DNA of 64,000 nucleotides from Pleurodeles waltl (GCF_031143425.1 NC_090448.1:333820177-333884176); one strand, 5' to 3'. Numbered from the stretch's first letter, positions 21,526 to 31,208 are shown. Notes: generated by a model from the sequence alone, not told the origin. Numbers and translations: made by a program.

Positions 21526-23370
21526 AGAGAGCGGTGCCCAGCGGAGCGGTGCTTGAGAAGAAGGGCCCAGCGGAGCGGTGCTTGAGAAGAAGGGCCCAGC
21601 GGAGCGGTGCTTGAGACGGCGGTGCCCAGCGGAGCGGTGCTTGAGACGGCGGTGCCCAGCGGAGCGGTGCTTGAGACGGCGGTGCCCAGCGGAGCGGTGC
21701 TTGAGAAGAAGGGCCCAGCGGATCGGTGCTTGAGACGGCGGTGCCCAGCGGAGCTGTGCTTGAGAAGAAGGGCCCAGCGGAGCGGTGCTTGAGAAGAAGG
21801 GCCCAGCGGAGCGGTGCTTGAGAAGAAGGGCCCAGCGGAGCGGTGCTTGAGACGGCGGTGCCCAGCGGAGCGGTGCTTGAGACGGCGGTGCCCAGCGGAG
21901 CGGTGCTTGAGACGGCGGTGCCCAGCGGAGCGGTGCTTGAGACGGCGGTGCCCAGCGGAGCGGTGCTTGAGAAGAAGGGCCCAGCGGAGCGGTGCTTGAG
22001 ACGGCGGTGCCCAGCGGAGCGGTGCTTGAGACGGCGGTGCCCAGCGGAGCGGTGCTTGAGACGGCGGTGCCCAGCGGAGCGGTGCTTGAGATGAAGGGCC
22101 CAGCGGAGCGGTGCTTGAGACGGCGGTGCCCAGCGGAGCGGTGCTTGAGACGGCGGTGCCCAGTGGAGCGGTGCTTGAGACGGCGGTGCCCAGTGGAGCG
22201 GTGCTTGAGACGGCGGTGCCCAGCGGAGCGGTGCTTGAGAAGAAGGGCCCAGCGGAGCGGTGCTTGAGACGGCGGTGCCCAGCGGAGCGGTGCTTGAGAA
22301 GAAGGGCCCAGCGGAGAGGTGGAGAGACAGCGGTGCCCAGCGGAGCGGTGCTTGAGACGGCGGTGCCCAGCGGAGCGGTGCTTGAGAAGAAGGGCCCAGC
22401 GGAGCGGTGCTTGAGACGGCGGTGCCCAGCGGAGCGGTGCTTGAGACGGCGGTGCCCAGCGGAGCGGTGCTTGAGAAGAAGGGCCCAGCGGAGCGGTGCT
22501 TGAGACGGCGGTGCCCAGCGGAGCGGTGCTTGAGAAGAAGGGCCCAGCGGAGAGGTGGAGAGACAGCGGTGCCCAGCGGAGCGGTGCTTGAGAAGAAGGG
22601 CCCAGCGGAGCGGTGCTTGAGACGGCGGTGCCCAGCGGAGCGGTGCTTGAGAAGAAGGGCCCAGCGGAGCGGTGCTTGAGACGGCGGTGCCCAGCGGAGC
22701 GGTGCTTGAGACGGCGGTGCCCAGCGGAGCGGTGCTTGAGACGGCGGTGCCCAGCGGAGCGGTGCTTGAGAAGAAGGGCCCAGCGGAGCGGTGCTTGAGA
22801 CGGCGGTGCCCAGCGGAGCGGTGCTTGAGACGGCGGTGCCCAGCGGAGCGGTGCTTGAGACGGCGGTGCCCAGCGGAGCGGTGCTTGAGAAGAAGGGCCC
22901 AGCGGAGCGGTGCTTGAGAAGAAGGGCCCAGCGGAGCGGTGCTTGAGACGGCGGTGCCCAGCGGAGCGGTGCATGACAGGAAGGGCCCAGCGGAGCGGTG
23001 CTTGAGATGAAGGGCCCAGCGGAGCGGTGCTTGAGATGAAGGGCCCAGCGGAGCGGTGCTTGAGATGAAGGGCCCAGCGGAGCGGTGCTTGAGACGGCGG
23101 TGCCCAGCGGAGCGGTGCATGACAGGAAGGGCCCAGCGGAGCGGTGCTTGAGATGAAGGTGCCCAGCGGAGCGGTGCATGACAGGAAGGGCCCAGCGGAG
23201 CGGTGCTTGAGATGAAGGGCCCAGCGGAGCGGTGCTTGAGACGGCGGTGCCCAGCGGAGCGGTGCTTGAGAAGAAGGGCCCAGCGGAGAGGTGGAGAGAC
23301 AGCGGTGCCCAGCGGAGCGGTGCTTGAGATGAAGGGCCCAGCGGAGCGGTGCTTGAGACGGCGGGGCCCT
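21526..23370. repeat. GC-rich minisatellite, 29/30-bp units, about 62 copies
   Basis: The unit core is CCCAGCGGAGCGGTGCTTGA, followed by either GACGGCGGTG (30-bp form) or a GAAGAAGGG/GATGAAGGG variant (29-bp form). A rarer unit has GGAGAGACAGCGG. The mixture of 29- and 30-bp units changes reading frame repeatedly, yet no stop occurs on the minus strand in any frame for over 1.6 kb, purely because the unit lacks stop triplets. The array lies downstream of the Myb-like gene 1 stop in its transcription direction. Confidence 0.95.
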
Positions 23371-23930
23371 GTTCAGCGGTGCTCTTCTGCACCGCGGGCC
23401 CTGTTCAGCGGTGCCTATCTCCACGGCGGGGCCCTGTTCAGCGGTGCTCTTCTGCACCGCGGGCCCTGTTCAGCAGTGCCTATCTCCACGGCGGGGCCCT
23501 GTTCAGCGGTGCTCTTCTGCCCCGCGGGCCCTGTTCAGCGGTGCTCTTCTGCACCGCGGGCCCTGTTCAGCGGTGCCTATCTCCACGGCGGGGCCCTGTT
23601 CAGCGGTGCTCTTCTGCCCCGCGGGCCCTGTTCAGCGGTGCTCTTCTGCACCGCGGGCCCTCTTCAGCGGTGCCTATCTCCACGGCGGGGCCCTGTTCAG
23701 CGGTGCCTATCTCCACGGCGGGGCCCTGTTCAGCGGTGCTCTTCTGCCCCGCGGGCCCTGTTCAGCGGTGCTCTTCTGCACCGCGGGCCCTGTTCAGCGG
23801 TGCCTATCTCCACGGCGGGGCCCTGTTCAGCGGTGCTCTTCTGCACCGCGTGCCCTGTTCAGCGGTGCCTATCTCCACGGCGGGGCCCTGTTCAGCGGTG
23901 CTCTTCTGCCCCGCGGGCCCGGTTCAGCGG
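23371..23930. repeat. Related minisatellite, about 32-33-bp units, about 17 copies
   Basis: Units alternate between CCTGTTCAGCGGTGCTCTTC (then TGCACCGCGGG or TGCCCCGCGGG) and CCTGTTCAGCGGTGCCTATC (then TCCACGGCGGGG). The AGCGG.GC core is shared with the adjoining array, suggesting common descent. This array is the source of the 25-bp fragment at 18111-18135. The annotated end of Myb-like gene 1 runs into its last unit. Confidence 0.93.
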
Positions 23931-26516
23931 TGCTCATCCAGCAGGTCAAGGGAGCCAGACCTGGCCTGGACTCCCGGCTCAGTCGCCCTCGGACCGTGAC
24001 GTTTCTGGACCCTTCGGGGACGGACTCCTGGCCTCCTTAGTGTCCTCCTTCCCAGCTGGGATGTGGCATGTGGGGTCCACCTTCTCCGCGCTCCTGCTGC
24101 CCTTCCGCTCCTTTGATGGGGCTCTCGGGCCCTTGCCTCCCCTAGATGGTGTGGGTGGTGAAGTGGCCGCACATTGCTCCTTGGGGGCAGCCCTGTCGGT
24201 CCTCGCACGGCGGCCCTTGTTTTTGCGGGTCCTCTTGCCGGGGGGGGGGGGCTGGACGTGTCCTTGCTGCTGATGGATGTGTCACTGCTGGCAAAGGGTG
24301 GGCTCCAGAACCCATGCACAACAGTGACACCCGAAGGTGGGCTGGTGGTGGCTGCGGTGCTCTTGGGACTCTTTGAAGATGGATGGGGGAGCTCATCTGG
24401 GGGAAAGAGGTCAAGGTTAGCCAGGAAAAGTTTTTTAGGGCCAAGGTAAAAGGTAGGAGAAGTGGAGATGGAAGTGGAGGTAGAGGAGGTGGTTGTAGGA
24501 GAGTCAGGTGTGCTGTCATTGGGTGAAGGTGCTGGTGCTGTAGGCTGTCGTGAGGTGGATGGCTGTTGGGTGGGTGTCTGCCTGCGTTTGTGTGTCTTGG
24601 AAGAGGGGGTGACAGACACAGTGGGAGAGGACACAGGGGACGTGTAAATGGCAGTGGGGGTGGTGACTGCACGAGTGTGGACTGTACTGGAGGGTGAGGT
24701 GGTGATGGAAGCACTGGCTGATGTTGGGGTGCATGCAGGTGTGAGTGTAGACGTCACAGGGAGGGAGGAGGGAGACGAGGAGGAGGGGGACACAGGGGTG
24801 GCAGTGGCTGTTGGCATGTCTGCATCTGGGTGTTGCTTGGGTGAGTGTTTGTGGGATCTGTGGTGCTTGTGTTTGGATGAGCTGCTCTTGGGTGTTGAGG
24901 TGTGTGCAGGCTGGTCTGATGGTGTGGATGGGATAGGCTGAGGGACAGGAGACAGAGAAAGGCTGGAGGCAGTAAGAAGAGGGAGGCTGGAAACAGGGAC
25001 AATGGCTGCCGTCAGTGCTGAGGCCAGAGCAGTGAACGCTCGTTGATGGGCAGCCTGACCCGAATGAATGCCCTCCAGGTACGCATTGCTCTGTTGCACC
25101 TCCCTTTGCACACCCTGGATGGCATTCAAAAGGGTCGTCTGCCCAACAATGAGCGTCCTTACCAGGTCAATGAGCTCCGCACTGAGGGCAGCAGGGGCAA
25201 CAGGGGCAGGGGCTGAGGTGCCTGGGGCGAAGGAGACGCGCGCCTTCCTGGGCGAACCGGCACGGAGCGAAGACTGAGGGGCTGCTGGGAGGGCGGGGCT
25301 GGTGCGCTGGGTGGCGGCTGTACCTGTAGAGGCGGGGGGCACGGATGTTGCCGCCACCGCTAGGGAGCTCCCGTCCGAGGACGTGTCGCTTTCGCTGCTC
25401 TCACCAGCGGTCCCCGTCGTGGTGCTCCCCTCGCCCTCCGGATCACTGGTGCCCTCGGTGTCTGTTCCTGGGCCCACCGGGGCCTTGTGTCCTGCAGCTC
25501 CCTCGTGCTCCGATGCCAAATCTCCTTCGCCTGATGATGCTAATGCACACATGCACAAGAAGATGAAGAGAAAGGGTGGGGGGAGAAAAAAGAAGACCAG
25601 GTTGAGTGCATGCAATGTCAACACCGTTGGCGGAGAGGACAGACACAGGAGCCTAATGCACTAAGCCGCGCATTCGGGGTACACTACTCAGTACTACTGA
25701 CTAGGACAACAGGCCAAGAGACGTCAAACGCGCACATGGGAGATGCTGGACCTTCAATGGCTGTACTTGTCACCCTACCGAGGTGGGGGCCGGGGGCACA
25801 GGGCCATGCCTAAGGGAGAGGACTACACTACAGAAAGCGCCCTGGCCTAATGTCACCCACAGCCCTCCTCCCCCACCCAGACGCCTCCACTGCGCAGAAA
25901 GATAGGAGAATGTGCTGATACTCACCCCCTTGTGTCTGCTGTGATGTCTTAAAGCGCCCATCCAATTCTGGGTAAGCCACCGCCAGGATCCGGGACATCA
26001 GGGGGGTCATGGTGCGACTGGCACCCCTCCTAGGTTGGGAGGCCATCCCCAGCAGTGTTTCTGCGGTCTTCCTTGTTCCGCGGCGGATGTCCTCCCACCT
26101 CTTGCGGCAGTGGGTGCCCCGTCTGTTGTGGACCCCCAAGTTCTGGACTTCCTTGGCGATGGCACGCCAAATCTCGATCTTCTGATGGGCGCTGACCTAT
26201 TTGACATGTACAGGGTGGAAAGGAGGAATTCATCAATGACCTGCATGTTAGATGAGATTGGCCCCCCCCACCAACTTTGCCATATGGCACATGCTCTCAT
26301 GTGTCGGGCGTTGCACTCCTCATTCGCCCCCCACCCCACCAACTTACATCCACCCCAATCCACACAGGCATAGCCCATTCCATGTGCACCCGGTGTACTC
26401 ACTTGTTGGTCTGGAGGACCGTAGAGTACCGCATACTGGGGGAGGACCCCATCCACGAGCTTCTCCAACTCTTCAGACGTGAAGGCAGGGGCCCTTTCCC
26501 CAGTCGCAGCAGCCAT
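23924..26516 (-). CDS. Harbinger Myb/SANT-like protein 1 (three exons)
   Basis: The exons are 26516-26403, 26196-25926 and 25539-23924, all with GT/AG borders (donors GTGAGTACA and GTGAGTATC) and matching phases, about 666 residues. Exons 1-2 encode a NAIF1-like Myb/SANT domain: FTSEELEKLVDGVLP, then KIEIWRAIAKEVQNLGV and CRKRWEDIRRGTRK. It is expected to bind the element ends and bring in the transposase. Exon 3 holds a heptad-like segment (LIDLVRTLIVGQTTLLNAIQ, then VQREVQQSNAYLEGI) that could multimerise, and a long Ser/Thr/Pro-rich region with SSSKHKHHRSHKHSPKQ. A 12-base G run (24240-24251) probably shifted the last part of the frame. One base offset gives a lysine-rich tail (KRTRKNKGRR...) stopping at 23981-23979, which looks more natural than the arginine-rich tail read here. 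The ATG is the first in frame after the shared promoter. Confidence 0.85.
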
Positions 26517-26986
26517 TGTATCTTCCAGACCGAGGTCACAGCAGCACTTGCAGTATAGGTCCTCTCCTGTGGATGATCAGGTCTCGAGTGATTAAGCAGA
26601 TAGAAAATGGCGGTCACGCCCGCGGCGGTGCGTACCGTGACCGCCGGCGCACTTCGTCATTGGCTACTGAAACCCATAGGCTTCAATGTTAACCAATGCG
26701 GCTTTGCGCCGCGGTCTTCGACCGCCTACCGCCACGGTGTGCCCCGCCAGCGCATTGACCTCACATCCCATTGTCCCACTTCACAGGTCAGGCAGCCGCC
26801 ATTTCAAGGGCCTACATGGCTTAATTTTGAATGCGACACACAGGCCTAGGCCTTGCATTGCCACACATACACGCCTTTCAACCCATTGCCATTCTTTAAC
26901 TGTGCAAGCTGTCTGTACGTACCTGTGGTTTGGCTGACTCTGTGCTCCATGTTGTCCTTCCTAGGCACCGTCCGCTGGGACTTGGG
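26517..26986. promoter_or_regulatory. Shared divergent promoter region of Myb-like gene 1 and transposase
   Basis: The two genes point away from each other across about 470 bases. The middle, 26590-26780, is CpG-rich and carries the same GGCGGT/ACCGCC words as the element ends (for example ATGGCGGTCACGCCC, GACCGCCTACCGCC). It has two CCAAT boxes in opposite directions (ATTGG 26659-26663, CCAAT 26693-26697). A bidirectional, self-regulated promoter is inferred. A transposase leader exon could also lie here. Confidence 0.55.
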
Positions 26987-28000
26987 ATGAGAAGGAGGAA
27001 TCCTCGCGTGTACCGACCGCTGGTGGACCTGTCGACAATGGAAGAACGCCACATCATACTACGATACCGACTTGACCGAGCCACTATCCATGAACTGTGT
27101 GCCCAGCTGAAGCCAGCCCTGATGTCCCCCATCCGCCAACCCACAGGGATTCCCCCTCTGGTGCAGGTTTTGTCAGTCCTCCATTTTTTGGCAAGTGGGT
27201 CATTCCAGACCACAGTGGCCATGTCATCTGGAATGTCTCAGCCTATGTTTTCAAAGATTTTGAGTAGAGTGTTGTCTGCCCTGATGAAACTCATGCGGAG
27301 CTACATCATTTTCCCAGAGGAGGGTGACTTGCCTACAGTGAAGGGTGATTTCTATGCCCTTGGACATATCCCCAACATCATTGGTGCCATTGATGGGACC
27401 CATGTGGCTTTGGTACCCCCAAAAGATGATGAGCAGGTGTACCGAAACAGAAAAAGTTATCATTCGATGAATGTCCAGGTGGTCTGTTTGGCTGACCAGT
27501 ACATCTCCCATGTAAATGCCAAGTTCCCAGGGTCAGTGCATGACGCGTATGTGATGCGAAATAGCAGCATCCCCTATGTGATGGAGCAGCTACAGAGACA
27601 ACGTGTGTGGCTAATAGGTGACTCTGGTTACCCCAACCTGCCTTGGCTACTGACCCCAGTAAGGAATCCCCGGACCAGGGCAGAGGAACGGTACAATGAG
27701 GCCCATGTGCGAACTAGGAGGATCATCGAAAGGACCTTTGGCCTCCTGAAGGCCAGGTTTAGGTGCCTGCATATGACTGGGGGATCCCTGATGTACTCAC
27801 CAAAGAAGGTGTGCCACATCATTGTGGCCTGCTGTATGCTTCACAATCTGGCATTGCGACGTCAGGTCCCTTTCCTGCAGGAGGATGGTGCAGATGGTGG
27901 TGTTGAAGTAGCTGTGGAGCCTGCGGAGAGTGAAGAGGAGGAAGACTCAGAGGACGACACAGACAACAGGGACAGAGTAATAGCACAGTATTTCCAGTAG
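26987..28000 (+). CDS. Harbinger DDE transposase (HARBI1-like)
   Basis: This is the nuclease that would cut the element ends and insert at TWA sites. The 337 residues from the ATG at 26987 start with the family N-terminus (RPLVDLSTMEERHIILRYRL, IHELCAQLKPALM). The catalytic positions follow: D in IIGAIDGTHVAL, D in FPGSVHDAYVMRNS, the GDSGYP motif in VWLIGDSGYPNLPW, and E in RIIERTFGLLKARF. The tail is acidic (ESEEEEDSEDDTD). No stop or frameshift is present. The frame is open upstream to 26930, but that stretch has no ATG; a good splice acceptor (GTCCTTCCTAG, ending 26964) suggests an upstream leader exon, so the true N-terminus may differ slightly. It is divergent from Myb-like gene 1 and convergent with Myb-like gene 2, whose products probably help nuclear import and end recognition. 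Confidence 0.95.
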   Translation: MRRRNPRVYRPLVDLSTMEERHIILRYRLDRATIHELCAQLKPALMSPIRQPTGIPPLVQVLSVLHFLASGSFQTTVAMSSGMSQPMFSKILSRVLSALMKLMRSYIIFPEEGDLPTVKGDFYALGHIPNIIGAIDGTHVALVPPKDDEQVYRNRKSYHSMNVQVVCLADQYISHVNAKFPGSVHDAYVMRNSSIPYVMEQLQRQRVWLIGDSGYPNLPWLLTPVRNPRTRAEERYNEAHVRTRRIIERTFGLLKARFRCLHMTGGSLMYSPKKVCHIIVACCMLHNLALRRQVPFLQEDGADGGVEVAVEPAESEEEEDSEDDTDNRDRVIAQYFQ

Positions 28001-28531
28001 CACACAGGTAATGATCACCCATGCCATTTTACATTTCCTGAAAGCCTCCTGCATCTCAACTTTGTCGGTTTCCCCCCAGACCTATGGACATGATGTTTGA
28101 ATTTCCCTTCCCTTTTCTGTGCTGTATGAGCCACTGCGTGACCTCGGCTTGGTTGGCCCATGGACTAATGCTAAGTTACCTCGGTATGTGTAATTCACAA
28201 TGTTCACAATACGTAATTGATATGTAATGTGTCATACATTTGTAAATAAGACAGCCTGAGTCCTGATTGATTTCAGTGCAATGTGTGATTTATTATTAGT
28301 GCATAGATATTGGTACATGATGGTGAAACAGTGATGGGTGGGGGTGGAGTAATGTCCATGGCGGAGTCCAGTTCTCAGTCTCACAGGTGCACTGTCCATA
28401 CGCCTGTGGCAGGATGGAGCAGGGGCAGTTCAAGGTTTGACAGGGTGGCCATGTGGGACAGTGGGAGGACTTCAGGGGGTATGTGATGCTGGCGGGGGAC
28501 TTGACATCCTACTCTGTCGGTTTTTTTGATC
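28001..28531. other. Convergent 3' region between transposase and Myb-like gene 2
   Basis: No coding sequence is seen. AATAAGACA at about 28245 is a weak polyadenylation-like word for the transposase. Confidence 0.5.
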
Positions 28532-30029
28532 TCAGGCTCCTTTTGCGGGCGGTTGTTGTTCAGCAGGAGGTGGGGTTCTGGGGGGCTGTCGTTGTGGTGG
28601 GGCCTCCTGTCCACTAGCGCCGGCGGAGGTGGTAGGCTGTTCCTGTTCCTGGGTAGTGACAGGGCCCCTGTGTGATGCCACATGGTCCCAAAACGTGTCC
28701 TCTATGCGGTTCAGGGCCTGGACTATGCTCCCCATAGCGGTTGAGATGTTGGTTAGTTGGTCGCTGAACCCCATGTAGCGTTGCTCCTGCTGTGCCTGGA
28801 TCTCCTGGAACCTGGCCAGTACCGTCGCCATCGTCTCTTGTGAGTGGTGGTAGGCAGCCATGATGGTGGTGAGGGCCTCTTGGAGAGTGGGTTCCCTGGG
28901 CCTCTCCTCCCCCCCCCGTCGCACAGCAGCCCTCCGAGTTGCCCTGTTTCCCTGGGCCTCTGTCCCCTGGACGGTGTGCCCACTCCCACTGCCCCCAGGT
29001 CCCTGTTGTTGTTGGGTTGGTGGGTTACCCTGGGGGCCCTGTAGTGGTAGACACACCGCTGCTTGACCTGTCCTAGAGACAGAGGCATGGGCCCGCTGGG
29101 TGGGAGCTGTGCGGTTGTTCCCAGAGGGGGTTGGGTCTGCAGTGGCCTGTGTCTGGGTGAGGGGAACCGACTGCCCAGAGGTCCCCGATGGTCCGGGCTG
29201 GTCGTCAGGTTCCAGGTCGACAGAGCTGCTGTCATCACTAGTGGCCTGTTCCGGGGGTGGGATGGACATTTCTGGTCCCCCCTGACCGGTGTGTTGTCGT
29301 TCGGGTCCTGCATGGGGTAAGAGGGTATGGTTATTGTTTCTGTGTGTGCATTAGCTTGCGTTTTATAGGTGCCCTTGTCCCCCAGTGCTGGCATTCCCTT
29401 GGGGGAGGTGTTGTGAGGGTGTTTTGTGGGGGGGGGTGATGGGTATGTGCAGTGGTCATGCTTAGGTGATGGGTGTCCATAGTTTGGGGGTGGCATGCAG
29501 GGGTTGGTGTTGGGTGGGTTGTGCTGGGGAGACATTCTCAGGGAAGAAGTGTGCTGGGGGGTTGGGGGTAAGGGTGGGGGTTAGCATGCTGGGGGTGGGG
29601 TGAGGGTTAGCATGCTGGGGGTGGGGTGAAGTGGTTGGCCTTGTACTTACCAGAGTCCATTCCTCCGTGTACTCCAGCGAGGCCATCAGGATGCAGGATG
29701 TTGAGTACCTCCTGCTCCCATGTTGTGAATTCGGGTGGAGTGGGTGGGGGTCCCCCGCCAGTCTTCTGCACTGCGATGTTGTGTCGCGAGACCATCGAGC
29801 GCACCTTCCCCCGTAGGTCGTTCCATCGTTTGCGGATGTCCTCTCTATTTCTGGGATGCTGTCCCACCGCGTTGACCCTGTCCACGATCCGCTGCCAGAG
29901 CTCCGCCTTCCTCGCTATGGTGGTGTGCTGGACCTGTGAGCCAAAGAGCTGGGGTTCCACTCTTATGATCTCCTCCACCATGACCCGGAGTTCTTGGTCC
30001 GAAAAGCGTGGGTGCCTTTGTGGTGCCAT
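28532..30029 (-). CDS. Harbinger Myb/SANT-like protein 2 (two exons)
   Basis: Exon 1 is 30029-29651 (donor GTAAGTAC) and exon 2 is 29307-28532 (acceptor CCCATGCAG). One base carries over and makes a glycine codon, so the join is in frame, giving about 384 residues. Exon 1 encodes a Myb/SANT-like domain: FSDQELRVMVEEIIRVEPQL, then KAELWQRIVDRVNAVGQHPR and RKRWNDLRGKVRSMV. Exon 2 is polar and low-complexity, then forms a coiled-coil-like segment (LQEALTTIMAAYHHSQETM, then FQEIQAQQEQRYMGF and MGSIVQALNRIEDTFWDHV), followed by a Q/P-rich end. The order of parts is the same as in protein 1, but the sequences are quite different, so the two are ancient paralogues or separately recruited partners. 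The gene starts about 590 bases inside the right end and is transcribed inward. Confidence 0.9.
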
Positions 30030-30329
30030 GGGGTGGAGTGTATGAGGTGTGGGGTGGTGTATGTGATGATGTGTGTGTTGGTGTGTGGTGCTTTGTGCTT
30101 CTATGTGGTGTGTGTGATGTTGCGGTGTGCCTCTGTGTGTCTGGGTATCTATTCTCTGATGTGTGTCTCTCTCTCCTTCGTCTCTGGTTTTTGTTGGTAG
30201 GGGTTTGTGGGTGATGTGGGTGTGTGTTTTATATGGTATTGGATGTGTGGGAGTGGTGTGTGTATGGGTTTCAGGTGTGTGCCTTTCAAATTGTCCAATG
30301 TGGTAGGGGTTTGTAAAGGTGTGTGTATT

Positions 30330-30622
30330 TTGACCGCGGCGGGGTCTACCGCCAATGGAATACTGCGGTTGAAGGACCGCCGCGTCGATTTGCGGGTCAT
30401 AATGGGATGGGCGTATTTCTGTTGGCGTGGCGGTGGAGGTTTGGTCTTCTCCAGTTTACCGCTGGCCGCTGATGTGGCGGACTGCAGTGGAGGGTGGATT
30501 TTCGGAGGTTTTGTAGTTGTGGGTCAGAATGTCCGTGGCGGCTGACCGCGGCCGCGGCGGTATTGTGGCGGCCTTCTGACCGGCGGTAAGCGGCTTTTAC
30601 CGCCGAGGTCAGAATGACCCCC
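30330..30622. promoter_or_regulatory. Harbinger right end: terminal repeat and GGCGGT/ACCGCC cluster
   Basis: This is dense in GGCGG, ACCGCC, CCGCGG and TACCGC words and ends AGGTCAGAATGACCCCC before TTA. It mirrors the left end and also lies upstream of Myb-like gene 2, so it may act as both transposition end and promoter. One word pair (CTACCGCCAATGG) includes a CCAAT box. Confidence 0.6.
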
Positions 30623-31010
30623 TTAATTGTTTGGACCTTAAAATGTCTGTGAGCTTTTATATGGACAGAACTCGTGATCTCTGGCTGGATGTTCTGCAGT
30701 TTGTTGGCTATGTGAGCAAGATGAAAGAAAAAGTAGTGCATAAGAGGATATTGTCCGGACAGAACATCCTGTGCATAAAGATCTGCTACGCCATGCCTGA
30801 AGTTATTGGAACTCATTCTACTAGAGCTTAGTCTTTTATTTCTAGTTTAGCTAAAAGTGTCCCTGTAGTTGACATTTGTAAAACGGCATCCTGGACCTCT
30901 TGCCATACTTTTGCAAAGCACTATTGTTTAGCCTCCGAATTGAGGAGGGACCGTCACTTTGCTCGTTCTGTTTTGCAAGATTTTTTGGTGCAGGCAGGCA
31001 CCCACCTCTG
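30623..31010 (+). pseudogene. DIRS A recombinase, C-terminal part
   Basis: This continues the gene split by the Harbinger insertion: CLDLKMSVSFYMDRTRDLW, then MPEVIGTHSTRA with the catalytic HxxR. A stop in the first frame follows, and then, in frame after it, VPVVDICKTASWTSCHTFAKHYCLASELRRD with the catalytic tyrosine (KHY). The catalytic R at TSARRVSE lies on the other side of the insertion. The in-frame TAG after HSTRA and the upstream frameshifts mean the protein is dead in this copy. Confidence 0.8.
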
Positions 31011-31038
31011 AGTGCAGGCCTGCTTGGGTAGTCTATTC

Positions 31039-31150
31039 AAAAGGTAAGGAATCCACAGGTAGATGTATCCATCAGAAGAACAAGTTACTTATCTTTGGTA
31101 ACGCTTTTTCTGGTGGATTTAGTATCTACCTGTAGATTCCTCACTGACCC
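31039..31150. repeat. Foldback right end of DIRS A
   Basis: GGTAAGGAATCCACAGGTAG (from about 31042) and CTACCTGTAGATTCCTCAC (from about 31125) are inverted copies separated by a loop containing GTTACTTATCTTTGGTAACG, itself a small palindrome. Confidence 0.8.
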
Positions 31151-31207
31151 ACCCGTCTCCCTGTTGCTTGTCTGCATATACCATGACTATATCTCTCTTT
31201 CTCGTTC

Positions 31208-31208
31208 G

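Larger units (their letters stand above)
20147..30622 (+). mobile_element. Large autonomous Harbinger transposon with two Myb-like genes (10,476 bp)
   Basis: The inverted ends start GGGGGTGATTCTAACC (left) and, reversed, GGGGGTCATTCTGACC (right). About 20 of the first 24 bases match, and the insertion is flanked by TTA. The cargo in order is: GGCGGT-rich left end, a 65-bp tandem repeat, two minisatellites, Myb-like gene 1 (minus), a shared promoter, the transposase (plus), Myb-like gene 2 (minus) and a GGCGGT-rich right end. All three genes look nearly intact. The element lies in the recombinase gene of DIRS A. Harbinger elements usually carry one transposase and one Myb-like protein over about 3-6 kb, so both the size and the third gene stand out. 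Confidence 0.92.
14899..31150 (+). mobile_element. DIRS-type retrotransposon A, non-autonomous, carrying a Harbinger insertion and a tandem duplication
   Basis: The left inverted terminal repeat (TTTCTGATGGATTCATCTGC, from 14899) is matched in reverse at about 31042-31077 (GTAAGGAATCCACAGGTAGA then TGTATCCATCAGAAG). A second direct-facing copy at about 31107-31142 makes a foldback end. Between them are gag-like sequence and a tyrosine recombinase, but no reverse transcriptase or RNase H, in contrast to elements B and C. Without the nested Harbinger (20147-30622) and one duplicated unit (about 2.6 kb), the element would be only about 3.2 kb. It lies in the intron between host exons b and c. 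Confidence 0.82.

Noticed and set aside
21526..23370. CRISPR-like array
   Set aside because: Units are contiguous with no unique spacers, and the context is a vertebrate transposon.
21346..23457. Three overlapping minus-strand open frames of 703, 645 and 546 residues with STAPLG/RWAPPSQ repeats
   Set aside because: They are all translations of the same 29/30-bp minisatellite, which simply lacks stop triplets on that strand. All three frames are open at once, so none is evidence of a protein.
23203..24273. Plus-strand open frame of 356 residues
   Set aside because: It reads the minisatellite and then the antisense of Myb-like gene 1 exon 3; it has no domain and no splice or promoter context.
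26930..26986. Upstream extension of the transposase frame
   Set aside because: The extension has no ATG and contains a good splice acceptor ending at 26964, so it is more likely intron plus the first bases of an exon than translated from 26930.
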